NCBI GenBank assembly: GCA_903927465.1
Contig: CAIYMY010000039.1
Location: forward strand, 1 to 48,667
DNA: 48,667 bases
Direction of reading: 5' to 3'
Source: an uncultured Rhodospirillales bacterium
GTDB lineage: Bacteria; Pseudomonadota; Alphaproteobacteria; Acetobacterales; Acetobacteraceae
Shown here: piece by piece, positions 8,055 to 16,667 of the stretch
Numbering within the stretch: the first letter of the stretch is position 1
Layout of the letters: each line of letters opens with the position of its first letter
The notes under the pieces: model-generated
Told to the model about the DNA's origin: nothing
The model's input: only the letters and a program-made list of their open reading frames with translations
The model's database searches: none
Translations under genes and position numbers: made by a program

Positions 8055-8082
8055 CTGACGGCGCGGCATTTTCGTTCATAAT
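8055..8082 (+). promoter_or_regulatory. Possible sigma-70 promoter for the acyl-CoA ligase operon
   Basis: CTGACG (8055-8060), a 16-bp spacer and CATAAT (8077-8082). The expected transcript start near 8089 falls inside the left arm of the hairpin at 8084-8107, which matters for whether that hairpin forms in the RNA. Confidence 0.4.
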
Positions 8083-8083
8083 G

Positions 8084-8107
8084 TCTCCTCGGGAAACGCC
8101 GAGGAGA
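8084..8107 (+). promoter_or_regulatory. Hairpin that buries the ribosome-binding site of the acyl-CoA ligase gene
   Basis: TCTCCTCGG (8084-8092) and CCGAGGAGA (8099-8107) form a perfect 9-bp stem with a GAAACG loop. The right arm contains the GAGGAG Shine-Dalgarno (8101-8106), 6 nt ahead of the GTG start at 8113. If the whole hairpin is transcribed it would hide the ribosome site. Confidence 0.55.
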
Positions 8108-8112
8108 TAAGC

Positions 8113-9621
8113 GTGAACGCAACCTTGAATGCCCTTCTGACAAGCGGCGCCGCCAGTGCGCCGGCCATCCGTGCCCTAGGCCGACCAGCGCTTTCCTATG
8201 CCGGACTGCGCGACCTTGCCGCCGCCACCATTGCGCGCCTGAACGGCATTGGCATTGGCCGCAATGACCGTGTCGCGATTGTGCTGCCCAATGGTCCGGA
8301 AATGGCCGCAGCCTTCATCGCCATTGGCGCCGGCGCCACCACCGCGCCGCTCAACCCTTCCTATCGCGCGGATGAATTCAGTTTTTATCTGACCGATCTG
8401 AAGGCCAAGGCGCTGGTGGTGCAAAAGGGTGTCGCCACCGAAGCGCGCGATGTTGCGGCGAAGCTTGGCGTTGCCGTGCTGGAATTGGTGCCCGGTGAAC
8501 ACGCGGGCAGCTTCACCCTGGAAGGCGGCTCACCCGCCAAGGCCGTACAGCCCGGCGCGGCAGAGGCTGGCGATATCGCGCTGGTGCTGCATACCTCCGG
8601 CACCACGGCGCGGCCCAAGATTGTGCCCTTGTCCCAGGCGAATATCTGCGCCTCGGCACGGCATATCGGCGCGACGCTGGCGCTTTCGCCCGCTGATGCG
8701 TGTTTGAACATCATGCCTTTGTTCCATATTCACGGGCTGATCGCGGCGGTGCTTTCTTCCCTCGGCGCAGGTGGCGCGGTGATTTGCACGCCAGGTTTTG
8801 ATGCTTTGCGCTTCTTCCGCCTGTTGGATGAGGAAAGGCCAAGCTGGTACACGGCGGTGCCGACCATGCACCAAACCATCCTGACGCGCGCGGACCGCAA
8901 TGCGGAAATCATTGCGCGTGCGAAGCTCCGCTTCATCCGTTCATCCTCGGCATCCTTGCCTGGGCCGGTGATGGAACAATTGGAGGCTGTGTTTGGCTGC
9001 CCGCTGGTCGAAAGCTATGGCATGACGGAAGCCTCGCATCAGATGGCATCCAACCCGCTGGCCGGGCCGCGCAAGCCTGGCTCCGTTGGTCGCGCTGCTG
9101 GACCGGAAGTCGCGATCATGGATGATGACGGCATCATCCTGCCCCAGGGTGAGATCGGCGAAGTCGTCATCCGCGGCCCCAATGTGACCGCGGGCTATGA
9201 AGCCAACCCCGATGCCAATGCCAAAGCCTTCACCCATGGCTGGTTCCGCACTGGCGATCAGGGCGCCTTTGATACGGAAGGTTATCTGACACTCACAGGC
9301 CGCTTGAAGGAATTAATCAATCGCGGTGGTGAGAAAGTGAGCCCGCTGGAAGTGGATGGCGTTCTTTCCGCGCATCCCGCAGTGGCGCAGGCGCTGACTT
9401 TCGCGATGCCGCATGCGAAGTTGGGCGAGGAAGTGGCCGCTGCCGTGGTGCTGCGCGAAGGGGCTGTCTGCACCGAACGCGAATTGCGTGATTTCGTGGC
9501 GCAACAGCTCGCGGATTTCAAAGTGCCGCGCAAGGTGGTGTTTCTGCCAGAAATCCCGAAGGGCGCGACGGGCAAGCTGATGCGGATTGGGCTTGCGGAA
9601 AAGCTTGGGCTGACGGGTTGA
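8113..9621 (+). CDS. AMP-dependent acyl-CoA synthetase/ligase
   Basis: 502 aa ANL-superfamily enzyme: it adenylates a carboxylic acid and transfers it to CoA. The P-loop-like motif LHTSGTTARPK is at about 160-169. ESYGMTEASHQM is motif A5, WFRTGDQGAFDTEGYLTLTGR the hinge, and PKGATGK ends with the catalytic lysine. Its shortness and YGMTEASHQMASNPL resemble oxalyl-CoA or small-acid ligases, but the substrate is an inference. The GTG start is supported by GAGGAG at 6-nt spacing. It is coupled to the following reductase gene (stop and start share base 9621). Confidence 0.9.
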   Translation: MNATLNALLTSGAASAPAIRALGRPALSYAGLRDLAAATIARLNGIGIGRNDRVAIVLPNGPEMAAAFIAIGAGATTAPLNPSYRADEFSFYLTDLKAKALVVQKGVATEARDVAAKLGVAVLELVPGEHAGSFTLEGGSPAKAVQPGAAEAGDIALVLHTSGTTARPKIVPLSQANICASARHIGATLALSPADACLNIMPLFHIHGLIAAVLSSLGAGGAVICTPGFDALRFFRLLDEERPSWYTAVPTMHQTILTRADRNAEIIARAKLRFIRSSSASLPGPVMEQLEAVFGCPLVESYGMTEASHQMASNPLAGPRKPGSVGRAAGPEVAIMDDDGIILPQGEIGEVVIRGPNVTAGYEANPDANAKAFTHGWFRTGDQGAFDTEGYLTLTGRLKELINRGGEKVSPLEVDGVLSAHPAVAQALTFAMPHAKLGEEVAAAVVLREGAVCTERELRDFVAQQLADFKVPRKVVFLPEIPKGATGKLMRIGLAEKLGLTG

Positions 9622-10604
9622 TGGCTATGAAAATCTGCATCTTCGGTGCCGGCGCCATTGGTGGGCTGATGGGCGCGAAGCTTGCCGCCAAGGGTGATGT
9701 GGATGTCACCTTCATCGCGCGCGGCCCGCATTTGGCTGCGATGCGCGAAAACGGCGTGAAGCTGATCAGCGAAGGCACCGAACAGATTGTGCATCCGCGC
9801 TGCGTTGAAAGTGCTGAGGAAGCCGGCCCGCAGGATTATGTGCTGGTGACGCTGAAGGCGCATTCTCTGCCTTCCGCTGCCAAGCAAATGCAGCCCTTGC
9901 TTGGCCCCGATACCGCGATTGTGAGTGCGGTGAATGGCATTCCCTGGTGGTATTTCCACGGCCTTACCGGCGCTTATGAAGGGCGCATTGTGCAAAGCGT
10001 GGACCCGGATGGTCAGGTTTCCGCGCTGCTGCCGCCTTCACGCGCCATAGGCTGCATTGTCTATCCGGCGGCCGAGGTCACTGCACCCGGCGTGATTGAC
10101 CACAGCTATGGTGATCGTTTCAGCCTGGGTGAGCCTGATGGCAGCCGTAGCCCGCGCGCGCAGGCGCTATCTGAAGCGCTGATCGCTGCCGGCTTCAAGG
10201 TACCGGTGCGCCCAAAGATTCGTGACGAGTTATGGGTAAAGCTTTGGGGCAATATGGCCTTCAACCCGATCTCGGCGCTCACCACCGCGACACTTGATGT
10301 GCTGACGGGCGATGAAGGCCAGCGCAGTGTCGCGCGTGCCATGATGCTGGAAGGCCAGCGCGTGGCGGAAGCGCTGGGCGTACGTTTCGCGATTGATGTG
10401 GATAAGCGCATCGCCGGCGCAGCGGAGGTTGGCGCGCATAAAACCTCCATGCTGCAGGATCTAGAACGCGGCAGACCGATGGAGATTGAGGCGCTGCTCG
10501 GCGCCGTGGTGGAATTGGCCGATTGGGTTGGTGAGGCCGCGCCGATTTCGCGCAGCGTGCTGGCGCTGGTGCGCGCCAGGGCACGGGCGGCGGGGTGCCT
10601 ATAG
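9621..10604 (+). CDS. 2-dehydropantoate 2-reductase family protein (ApbA/PanE)
   Basis: About 327 aa. KICIFGAGAIGGLMGAKLA is the NADPH-binding loop. DYVLVTLKAHSLPSAA, AVNGIPWW and the C-terminal ELWVKLWGNMAFNPISALT / HKTSMLQDLERGRPMEIEALLGAVVE stretches are characteristic of PanE-like reductases, which convert ketopantoate to pantoate or act on other 2-keto acids. Starts at 9621 or 9627 (MKICIFG) are both possible. Its position behind an acyl-CoA ligase rather than other pan genes suggests a catabolic paralogue (inference). Its 3' end overlaps the convergent homoserine dehydrogenase gene by 6 bp. Confidence 0.88.
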   Translation: MAMKICIFGAGAIGGLMGAKLAAKGDVDVTFIARGPHLAAMRENGVKLISEGTEQIVHPRCVESAEEAGPQDYVLVTLKAHSLPSAAKQMQPLLGPDTAIVSAVNGIPWWYFHGLTGAYEGRIVQSVDPDGQVSALLPPSRAIGCIVYPAAEVTAPGVIDHSYGDRFSLGEPDGSRSPRAQALSEALIAAGFKVPVRPKIRDELWVKLWGNMAFNPISALTTATLDVLTGDEGQRSVARAMMLEGQRVAEALGVRFAIDVDKRIAGAAEVGAHKTSMLQDLERGRPMEIEALLGAVVELADWVGEAAPISRSVLALVRARARAAGCL

Positions 10605-11891
10605 CGCCTCAATCCTGATCAGCGCTGGCTTTTCCATCACGGTATTCAGTTCCGCAATGCGCTTGAGTGCGGCGCGCACGGAAGCCTCGCTGGTTTCATG
10701 CGTGGTCAGCACCACAGGTACGGCCTCACCAGGGGCGCGGCCACGTTGCAGCATGGATTCAAGGCTGATCGCATTATCGCGCAAAACGCCCGTGACATCA
10801 GCAATCACGCCGGGGCGGTCCACCACCATCAGGCGCAAATAATAGGCGCCCGTATGGCGATCCATCGGGAAGGAAGGCTCGGGCTTCAGCGCAGCGGCTT
10901 CCGCGCCCCACACCGGCGTGAAGCGCCCACGCGCAATGTCAATCACATCAGCCACCACGGCTGAGGCTGTCGGGCCTTCGCCAGCGCCGCGGCCTTCCAT
11001 CATTACGCGGCCAACGAAATCACCTTCCGCCACCACGGCATTGAACACGCCATCCACCCGCGCGATGGGGGCGGAGATCGGCACCATGCAGGGATGCACG
11101 CGGGTTGAAATGCCGCCATCTTCGCGCCGCGCAATGCCCAGCAGCTTGATGCGATAACCAAGTTCTTCGGCCAGCGCGATATCAAGCGCCGAGACATCGC
11201 GGATGCCTTCCACATGCACCGCGCTGAAATCCACTGGCCGGCCAAAGGCGAGTGCGGCCAGGATCGCGAGCTTATGCGCGGCATCAATGCCATCAATATC
11301 GAAGGATGGATCGGCTTCCGCATAGCCAAGCTTTTGTGCCTCAGCCAGCACTTCGGCGAATTCGCGCTTTTGTTCGCGCATCACGGTCAGGATGTAATTG
11401 CAGGTGCCGTTCAGAATACCGGCCACACGCTGGATGCGATTGGCGGCCAAGCCTTCGCGTAGCGTCTTGATCGCGGGAATGCCACCGGCCACCGCCGCTT
11501 CAAACGCCAAAGCCACGCCGCGCGCCTCGGATGCCTGCGCCAAGGCAGCGCCATGCACGGCAAGCAGCGCCTTATTCGCCGTCACCACATGCTTGCCGGC
11601 GGCAATCGCGGCTTGCACCAAGGCACGCGCCGGGCCTTCAGACCCGCCGATACATTCCACCACCACATCCACTTGCGGATCAGCGGCGAGTGCCACGGGG
11701 TCTTCATACCAGCGCAGCCCGGAAAGGCTGATGCCGCGATCACGATTGCGTTCGCGCGCGGAAACCGCGGTGATGGCGATGGGCCTGCCCGCGCGTGCCG
11801 CGATGATATCGGCATTCGCGCGCAGCAATTTCACCACGCCGGCGCCAACCGTTCCAAGGCCGGCAACCGCAATCGCAAGGGGGCGGGTCAT
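10599..11891 (-). CDS. hom: Homoserine dehydrogenase
   Basis: 430 aa. It reduces aspartate semialdehyde to homoserine for threonine and methionine. The N-terminal Rossmann motif is AVAGLGTVGAGVVKLL. The catalytic region contains GGIPAIKTLREGLAANRIQRVAGILNGTCNYIL and the substrate stretch AEADPSFDIDGIDAAHKLAILAAL. A C-terminal ACT domain (about 350-430, YYLRLMVVDRPGVIADVTGVL) implies threonine feedback control. The ATG overlaps the aminotransferase stop by 4 bp, so the two genes form an operon. Confidence 0.97.
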   Translation of the reverse strand: MTRPLAIAVAGLGTVGAGVVKLLRANADIIAARAGRPIAITAVSARERNRDRGISLSGLRWYEDPVALAADPQVDVVVECIGGSEGPARALVQAAIAAGKHVVTANKALLAVHGAALAQASEARGVALAFEAAVAGGIPAIKTLREGLAANRIQRVAGILNGTCNYILTVMREQKREFAEVLAEAQKLGYAEADPSFDIDGIDAAHKLAILAALAFGRPVDFSAVHVEGIRDVSALDIALAEELGYRIKLLGIARREDGGISTRVHPCMVPISAPIARVDGVFNAVVAEGDFVGRVMMEGRGAGEGPTASAVVADVIDIARGRFTPVWGAEAAALKPEPSFPMDRHTGAYYLRLMVVDRPGVIADVTGVLRDNAISLESMLQRGRAPGEAVPVVLTTHETSEASVRAALKRIAELNTVMEKPALIRIEAL

Positions 11892-13108
11892 GCGTTCACC
11901 ATGTCAGAAGAAGTATCCTGCGGCGCGGCATTGTCGCCACCCAGGAAGGTTTTGATGCCACGCAAAGCCTGGCGGATGCGGTGGCTGTTTTCCACCAGCG
12001 CAATGCGCACATGTTCATCACCATGCTCACCAAAGCCAAGGCCAGGTGCCACCGCGACCTTGGCCTTTTCCAGCAGCAGCTTGGAAAACCCGACCGAGCC
12101 CAAATGCCGGAAACGCTCGGGGATTGGTGCCCAGAGGAACATGGAAGCCTCTGGCGACGGCACATCCCAGCCCGCGGCATGCAGCCCCTTCACCAACACT
12201 TCGCGGCGTTCCTTGTACAGGACACGCATTTCCTCAATGCAATCCTGCGGGCCATTCAACGCGGCGGTGGCGGCCACTTGAATGGGCGTGAAGGCACCGT
12301 AATCCAGATAGGATTTCACCCGCGCCAAAGCCGCGATCAGGCGCGGATTGCCCGCGGCAAAACCGATGCGCCAGCCTGGCATATTGTAGGTTTTCGACAT
12401 TGAGGTGAATTCCACCGCGATGTCCTTCGCGCCTTCAACTTCCAAAACGGAAGGCGGCGGGGCGTCGCCGAAATAAAGCTCGGCGTAGGCAAGATCAGAC
12501 AGGATGAACAATTCATGCCGGCGGCAAAGGGCGACCAATTCGCGGTAGAATTCAATCGGCGCCGTCAGTGCGGTTGGGTTTGACGGGAAATTCACAATCA
12601 CCGCATTCGGCTTCGGCACGGAATGCCGCACGGCACGGTCAATCGCCTCAAGCATCGCGTCATCGGGCGTATAGGGAATGCTGCGCACCGAAGCGCCGGC
12701 GATGATGAAACCGAATTGATGGATGGGGTAGGAAGGATTGGGCACCAGGATGGTATCGCCCGGGCTAGAGATGGCCTGCGCCAAATTCGCCAACCCTTCC
12801 TTCGACCCGAGTGTGGCCACCACTTCGGTCTCAGGATCAAGCTTCACGCCAAAGCGCCGGTCGTAATAGCCAGCCAATGCCTTGCGCAGACCGGGAATAC
12901 CCTTGGACATGGAATAGCGATGCGTGCGCGGGTCCTGCACGGCTTCGATCAGCTTCGCCACAATATGCGGCGGTGTCGGCGTATCGGGATTGCCCATGCC
13001 AAGGTCGACAATATCCTCCGCCGCCGCGCGCGCCTTGGCCTTGGCCGCATTCACCTCGGCAAAGACATAGGGCGGCAGGCGCCGGATACGGTGGAAATCC
13101 TCGGTCAT
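11888..13108 (-). CDS. PLP-dependent class I/II aminotransferase (AlaC/DapL-like annotation group)
   Basis: 406 aa fold-type I aminotransferase. The PLP lysine is Lys239 in FTSMSKTYNMPGWRIGFAAGN. NFPSNPTA (about 174-180) contains the PLP-binding asparagine and LSDLAYAE the aspartate. RYSMSKGIPGLR near 64-75 is typical of the group annotated as alanine transaminase AlaC or LL-diaminopimelate aminotransferase. In alphaproteobacteria this gene is often directly upstream of hom, as here, where the overlap is ATGA. True amino-acid specificity is uncertain. Confidence 0.93.
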   Translation of the reverse strand: MTEDFHRIRRLPPYVFAEVNAAKAKARAAAEDIVDLGMGNPDTPTPPHIVAKLIEAVQDPRTHRYSMSKGIPGLRKALAGYYDRRFGVKLDPETEVVATLGSKEGLANLAQAISSPGDTILVPNPSYPIHQFGFIIAGASVRSIPYTPDDAMLEAIDRAVRHSVPKPNAVIVNFPSNPTALTAPIEFYRELVALCRRHELFILSDLAYAELYFGDAPPPSVLEVEGAKDIAVEFTSMSKTYNMPGWRIGFAAGNPRLIAALARVKSYLDYGAFTPIQVAATAALNGPQDCIEEMRVLYKERREVLVKGLHAAGWDVPSPEASMFLWAPIPERFRHLGSVGFSKLLLEKAKVAVAPGLGFGEHGDEHVRIALVENSHRIRQALRGIKTFLGGDNAAPQDTSSDMVNA

Positions 13109-13153
13109 GGCTTCAGTCTCGATGATTAAGGGGTGGGCTTATAGACCAGCCCG

Positions 13154-13735
13154 TCACGGCCGGCGAGGCGCTTCACGCAAAACAGGTGGCGGCGGGGGGC
13201 CGGCGGGGGCCAGCACGGGCGGGGCTGGGATGCCGGCGGGGGCGAGGACCGGCGGGGCGGGAATGCCGGCCGGTTCCGGGGCGGCTTGTTGAGGCGTGCT
13301 TGGCGCGACAGGCGAAGCCGGAGCCGCGATGGCCGGGGCAGGGATAGCCATGCCCGCCAAAGCCGGGGCCAAAGCGGGCGGCGGTGGGGCGCCGCGCGGG
13401 GCGCCGCCTGGCAAGGCGCCAAGCGGTTCGCGGCTTGCTTCCCTTTGCTGCACCAGCCCGGCGGCCAAAGCCTCGCGCGCTGCCATATCCGGGGTTTGTG
13501 GCCTGGGCGGCACGGTGCCCAGATTGGGAAAGGGCACGCCAGCGCCGGGCGGGGCGGGGCGGCCTTCATTGGCCGGTCCCAAGGCGCGATCCCAGAATTT
13601 TCCCACCGTCTGGCCCGGTTCCGTTGAGCAGCCGGCAAGCAGTAGCGCCAGCAGCGCACAAAGCTGTGCTTGATTGGCTATGCGCCGCCACCTAGGTTGA
13701 GGATTGGTTCCGGTTGTCTCGCGATGCTCGCTCAT
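13154..13735 (-). CDS. Proline/alanine-rich lipoprotein
   Basis: 193 aa from the ATG at 13735. LLLAGC gives a clear lipobox (Cys36) after a hydrophobic stretch, although about 20 polar residues (MSEHRETTGTNPQPRWRR) precede it, which is long for a signal n-region. After the cysteine come TEPGQTVGKFWDRALGP and then a low-complexity Pro/Ala half with two GIPAPPVLAPA copies and GPPPPPVL. The tail could span the periplasm or be unstructured. A CCCCTG/CAGGGG inverted repeat (13739-13757) sits just before the start and includes the only SD-like bases. No known family recognised. It is divergent from phaC. Confidence 0.7.
   Translation of the reverse strand: MSEHRETTGTNPQPRWRRIANQAQLCALLALLLAGCSTEPGQTVGKFWDRALGPANEGRPAPPGAGVPFPNLGTVPPRPQTPDMAAREALAAGLVQQREASREPLGALPGGAPRGAPPPPALAPALAGMAIPAPAIAAPASPVAPSTPQQAAPEPAGIPAPPVLAPAGIPAPPVLAPAGPPPPPVLREAPRRP
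13201..13266. repeat. 33-bp tandem repeat inside the lipoprotein gene
   Basis: Two 33-bp units (13201-13233 and 13234-13266) differ at a few positions and are flanked by decayed partial units. The unit is a multiple of three and encodes the 11-residue GIPAPPVLAPA repeat on the minus strand. Copy number may vary between strains. Confidence 0.75.
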
Positions 13736-13813
13736 GCGCCCCTGCCTACCACAGGGGTAGCCTGAAACGGGCGTGGCGCGAAGCGCCGGGCAGAAATTTG
13801 CCAGGAAGCCCCG

Positions 13814-15595
13814 ATGGCCGAAAGCGACCCGCCCCATTTCCGCCTGCCCGACCCGGCACTGGTCAGCCGTACCATGGCCAATGTGGCGGAACGCAGCCAG
13901 CGCATCGTCGCGGATTTCCTGAAGCGCCAGGCGGATACGCCCGGTGAGGCCGACCCGCTGCATATCGGCAATGCGTTCCTGGACATGACATCACGCCTGA
14001 TGGCCAATCCGGCGCGCCTGGTGCAGGCGCAGATCGGCTTTTGGCAGGATTATCTCACGCTATGGCAGCATACCGCGCGCCGCATGATGGGTGAACCTGC
14101 GCCCGACGTGATCGCGGAAGACCAGAAGGACAAGCGCTTCAAGAATGAGGCGTGGCGCGAGAATGAAGTGTTTGACTTCATCCGGCAGAGTTATTTGCTT
14201 TCCGCACGCTACATGCAGCGCCTGGTGCATGACGCCGAGGGGCTGGATGAAAAAACCGCGCAGAAGGTGGATTTCTACACCCGCCAATTCGTGGATGCGA
14301 TGAGCCCCACGAATTTCGCCCTGACCACTCCGGAAGTGCTGCGTCGTACTGCCGAAACCGGTGGCGAGAATCTGCTGAAGGGCTTGTCCAATCTGCTGAC
14401 CGACCTTGAACGCGGGCAGGGCAACCTTCGCATCCGCATGACGGATGAAAGCAAGTTCAAGGTGGGCGAGAATATTGCCGTAACGCCTGGCAAGGTTGTT
14501 TATCAGAATGATCTGATGCAGCTGATCCAGTATACGCCCACCACTGAAAAAGTGCTGAAGCGCCCGCTGCTGATCCTGCCGCCCTGGATCAACAAATATT
14601 ACATTCTTGACCTGCGCCCGAAGAATTCCTTCATTCGCTGGGCGGTGGATCAGGGGCATACGGTTTTTATGGTTTCCTGGGTCAATCCGGATGAGCACCT
14701 CGCCGAAAAGGGCTTTGAGGATTACATGCTGGAAGGCCCCTATGCGGCGCTGGACGCGATTGAAAAGGCAACCGGCGAAAAATCCGTGAATGCGATTGGC
14801 TATTGCCTGGGGGGTACGCTGCTCTCAGCAACTCTTGCGCATATGGCGGTTAAGAAAGACACCCGCATCAAATCCGCGACCTTCTTCACCACCCTGGTGG
14901 ATTTTACTGAATCCGGCGAACTTGGTGTCTTCATTGATGAAGAACAATTGAAGGCGCTGGAGACAAAGATGCAAAAGCGCGGCTATCTGGAGGGCCGCGA
15001 AATGGCGACCACCTTCAATATGCTGCGCGCCAATGACCTGATCTGGTCCTTTGTGGTGAATAATTATCTTTTGGGGCAGGACCCTTTCCCCTTCGATCTG
15101 CTTTATTGGAATGATGATTCAACGCGCATGCCGGCGCGGATGCATTCCTTCTACCTGCGCCGCATGTATCAGCAGAATGATCTGATCAAGCCGGGCGGGA
15201 TTGAATTGCTTGGCGTGAAGCTGGACCTACGCAAGATCAAGCTGCCGACCTACATTCTTTCAACACGGGAAGATCACATCGCGCCCTGGGCTTCCACCTA
15301 TCGCGCGACGCAGACCTATACGGGCGATATCCGCTTTGTGCTGGCGGCGTCAGGGCATATCGCCGGCGTGGTCAATCCGCCGGATGCAGGAAAATACAGC
15401 CATTGGGTGAATACTGAGCTGCCGGCGGAAGCTGAAGCCTGGTTGGCAAGCTCAACGGAATTGGCCGGTTCCTGGTGGCCGGATTGGCAGCGCTGGGTGA
15501 CTGGGCAGGACCCGGCGCAGGTACCCGCGCGCAAGCCGAAGAACGCGATTGAAGACGCGCCGGGCAGCTATGTGAAAGTCATGGCGCAGGATTGA
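13814..15595 (+). CDS. phaC: Class I poly(3-hydroxyalkanoate) synthase
   Basis: 593 aa, standard for class I synthases, which polymerise hydroxyacyl-CoA (mostly 3-hydroxybutyryl-CoA) on the granule surface. The lipase-like box is GYCLGG with nucleophile Cys331. The rest of the triad is Asp487 in STREDHIAP and His515 in ASGHIAGVVNP. The N-terminal PhaC_N domain is present (DKRFKNEAW, FYTRQFVDAMSPTNFALTTPE). The start at 13814 follows CAGGAAGCCCCG. No phaA, phaB or phasin gene is adjacent. The following SDR could supply or remove hydroxyacids, but that is inference. Confidence 0.97.
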   Translation: MAESDPPHFRLPDPALVSRTMANVAERSQRIVADFLKRQADTPGEADPLHIGNAFLDMTSRLMANPARLVQAQIGFWQDYLTLWQHTARRMMGEPAPDVIAEDQKDKRFKNEAWRENEVFDFIRQSYLLSARYMQRLVHDAEGLDEKTAQKVDFYTRQFVDAMSPTNFALTTPEVLRRTAETGGENLLKGLSNLLTDLERGQGNLRIRMTDESKFKVGENIAVTPGKVVYQNDLMQLIQYTPTTEKVLKRPLLILPPWINKYYILDLRPKNSFIRWAVDQGHTVFMVSWVNPDEHLAEKGFEDYMLEGPYAALDAIEKATGEKSVNAIGYCLGGTLLSATLAHMAVKKDTRIKSATFFTTLVDFTESGELGVFIDEEQLKALETKMQKRGYLEGREMATTFNMLRANDLIWSFVVNNYLLGQDPFPFDLLYWNDDSTRMPARMHSFYLRRMYQQNDLIKPGGIELLGVKLDLRKIKLPTYILSTREDHIAPWASTYRATQTYTGDIRFVLAASGHIAGVVNPPDAGKYSHWVNTELPAEAEAWLASSTELAGSWWPDWQRWVTGQDPAQVPARKPKNAIEDAPGSYVKVMAQD

Positions 15596-15635
15596 AACGC
15601 GCGCATTTGGCGCGCCCAGGGGAAGGAAACACATC

Positions 15636-16385
15636 ATGGCGGGAAGATTGGCGGGTAAGCTTTGTTTCGTGACGGCAGCGGGCCAGGGCATTGGCCGCGC
15701 CACAGCGCTTGCCATGGCCGCCGAAGGGGCGCGCGTGGTGGCAACGGATCGCGATGCGGCGCTGCTGGCGACACTCGCTGGCCCCAGCATCACCACGGCA
15801 GCGCTTGATGTGCTGGATGATGCCGCCATTGCCGCCGCCGCCAAGAACGCGGGGCCCGTGGATATCCTGTTCAATTGCGCGGGCTTTGTGCATCAGAACA
15901 CCATCCTGACCTGTACGGATCAGGAATGGGATTTCGGCTTTGGGCTGAATGTGCGCGCCATGTGGAAGGTGGCGCAGGCCTTCATCCCCGGCATGCTGGA
16001 ACGCCGCCGCGGCAGCATTGTGAACATGTCTTCCGCCTGTTCATCCGTGAAGGGCGCGCCCAATCGCTTTCTGTATGGCACCACCAAGGCCGCCGTGGTG
16101 GGCCTCACGAAATCAATCGCGACTGAGTATGTCAGCCAGGGCATTCGCTGCAATTGCCTCTGTCCTGGCACGGTGGATACACCATCGCTTCATGACCGAA
16201 TCGCCGCCAATGCCGCCGCTGCCGGGTCCGTAGAAGCGGCCCGTGCTAGCTTTGTGGCGCGGCAGGCGATGGGAAGGCTGGCGACGGCCGAGGAAATGGC
16301 CGCGCTGGTGCTTTATCTGGCGTCCGATGAGGCCGCTTTCGTCACCGGCCAGGCCGTTGTGATTGACGGCGGCTGGACATTGTAG
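15636..16385 (+). CDS. SDR oxidoreductase of the BDH2 / 2-keto-3-deoxy-L-fuconate dehydrogenase type
   Basis: 249 aa classical SDR. The cofactor loop is TAAGQGIGRATALA (about 14-27) and ATDRD following strand 2 suggests NAD(H) preference. The catalytic serine is in NMSSACSSVKG and the Y/K pair in YGTTKAAVVGLTKS. CPGTVDTPSL and the C-terminal TGQAVVIDGGWTL are also present. Enzymes of this subgroup oxidise 3-hydroxybutyrate or 2-keto-3-deoxy-L-fuconate. The FAH-family hydrolase two genes downstream favours the sugar-acid role, while phaC upstream would fit the 3-hydroxybutyrate role. Confidence 0.85.
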   Translation: MAGRLAGKLCFVTAAGQGIGRATALAMAAEGARVVATDRDAALLATLAGPSITTAALDVLDDAAIAAAAKNAGPVDILFNCAGFVHQNTILTCTDQEWDFGFGLNVRAMWKVAQAFIPGMLERRRGSIVNMSSACSSVKGAPNRFLYGTTKAAVVGLTKSIATEYVSQGIRCNCLCPGTVDTPSLHDRIAANAAAAGSVEAARASFVARQAMGRLATAEEMAALVLYLASDEAAFVTGQAVVIDGGWTL

Positions 16386-16419
16386 GAAGCCCTAAATCGC
16401 TTTCGTGAAGGAGAATGAA

Positions 16420-16656
16420 ATGGCCAGTGAATTTGCCGTACCGATGATGGGTGCGATGGGTGCCGTAATCCTTGCCGGCATCAATGAGGATATGGCGATG
16501 CCCGCCTATATGATGCTGGGATGCATCGCCATGTTGATGGCGCTGCTGCTTGCTGCGGGCGCGGTGACTCTACCGAATAATATGGTGCATGCGCTGGCAT
16601 TCGCTGCCGCAGGCTTCGCGCTTTTCGGGCATGTGCGTGCCCGCCGTTCAAATTGA
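16420..16656 (+). CDS. Small integral membrane protein, unknown function
   Basis: 78 aa from the ATG at 16420, which has AAGGAG (16408-16413) at 6-nt spacing. An upstream in-frame GTG (16405) lacks such a site. The protein is almost entirely hydrophobic: a possible helix near residues 6-22 (PMMGAMGAVILAGI), a strong one near 28-51 (PAYMMLGCIAMLMALLLAAGAV) and a third near 56-72, ending in basic ARRSN. It sits 12 bp ahead of the FAH-family gene in the same operon. I do not recognise the family. A transporter accessory or an anchor is possible. Confidence 0.7.
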   Translation: MASEFAVPMMGAMGAVILAGINEDMAMPAYMMLGCIAMLMALLLAAGAVTLPNNMVHALAFAAAGFALFGHVRARRSN

Positions 16657-16667
16657 AGGAGGCTTAG

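Noticed and set aside
8065-8080. GCATTTTCGTTCA upstream of the acyl-CoA ligase as a remnant of the repeat element
   Set aside because: Only the first eight bases match the hairpin arm and no complementary arm follows; likely chance.
12598-12840. Short minus-strand frame inside the aminotransferase gene
   Set aside because: It is an alternative frame of the aminotransferase with no own start signal.
15596-15635. GC-rich inverted repeat after phaC as terminator
   Set aside because: The GCGCGC arms are short, there is no T-run, and the following gene begins at once; too weak to call.
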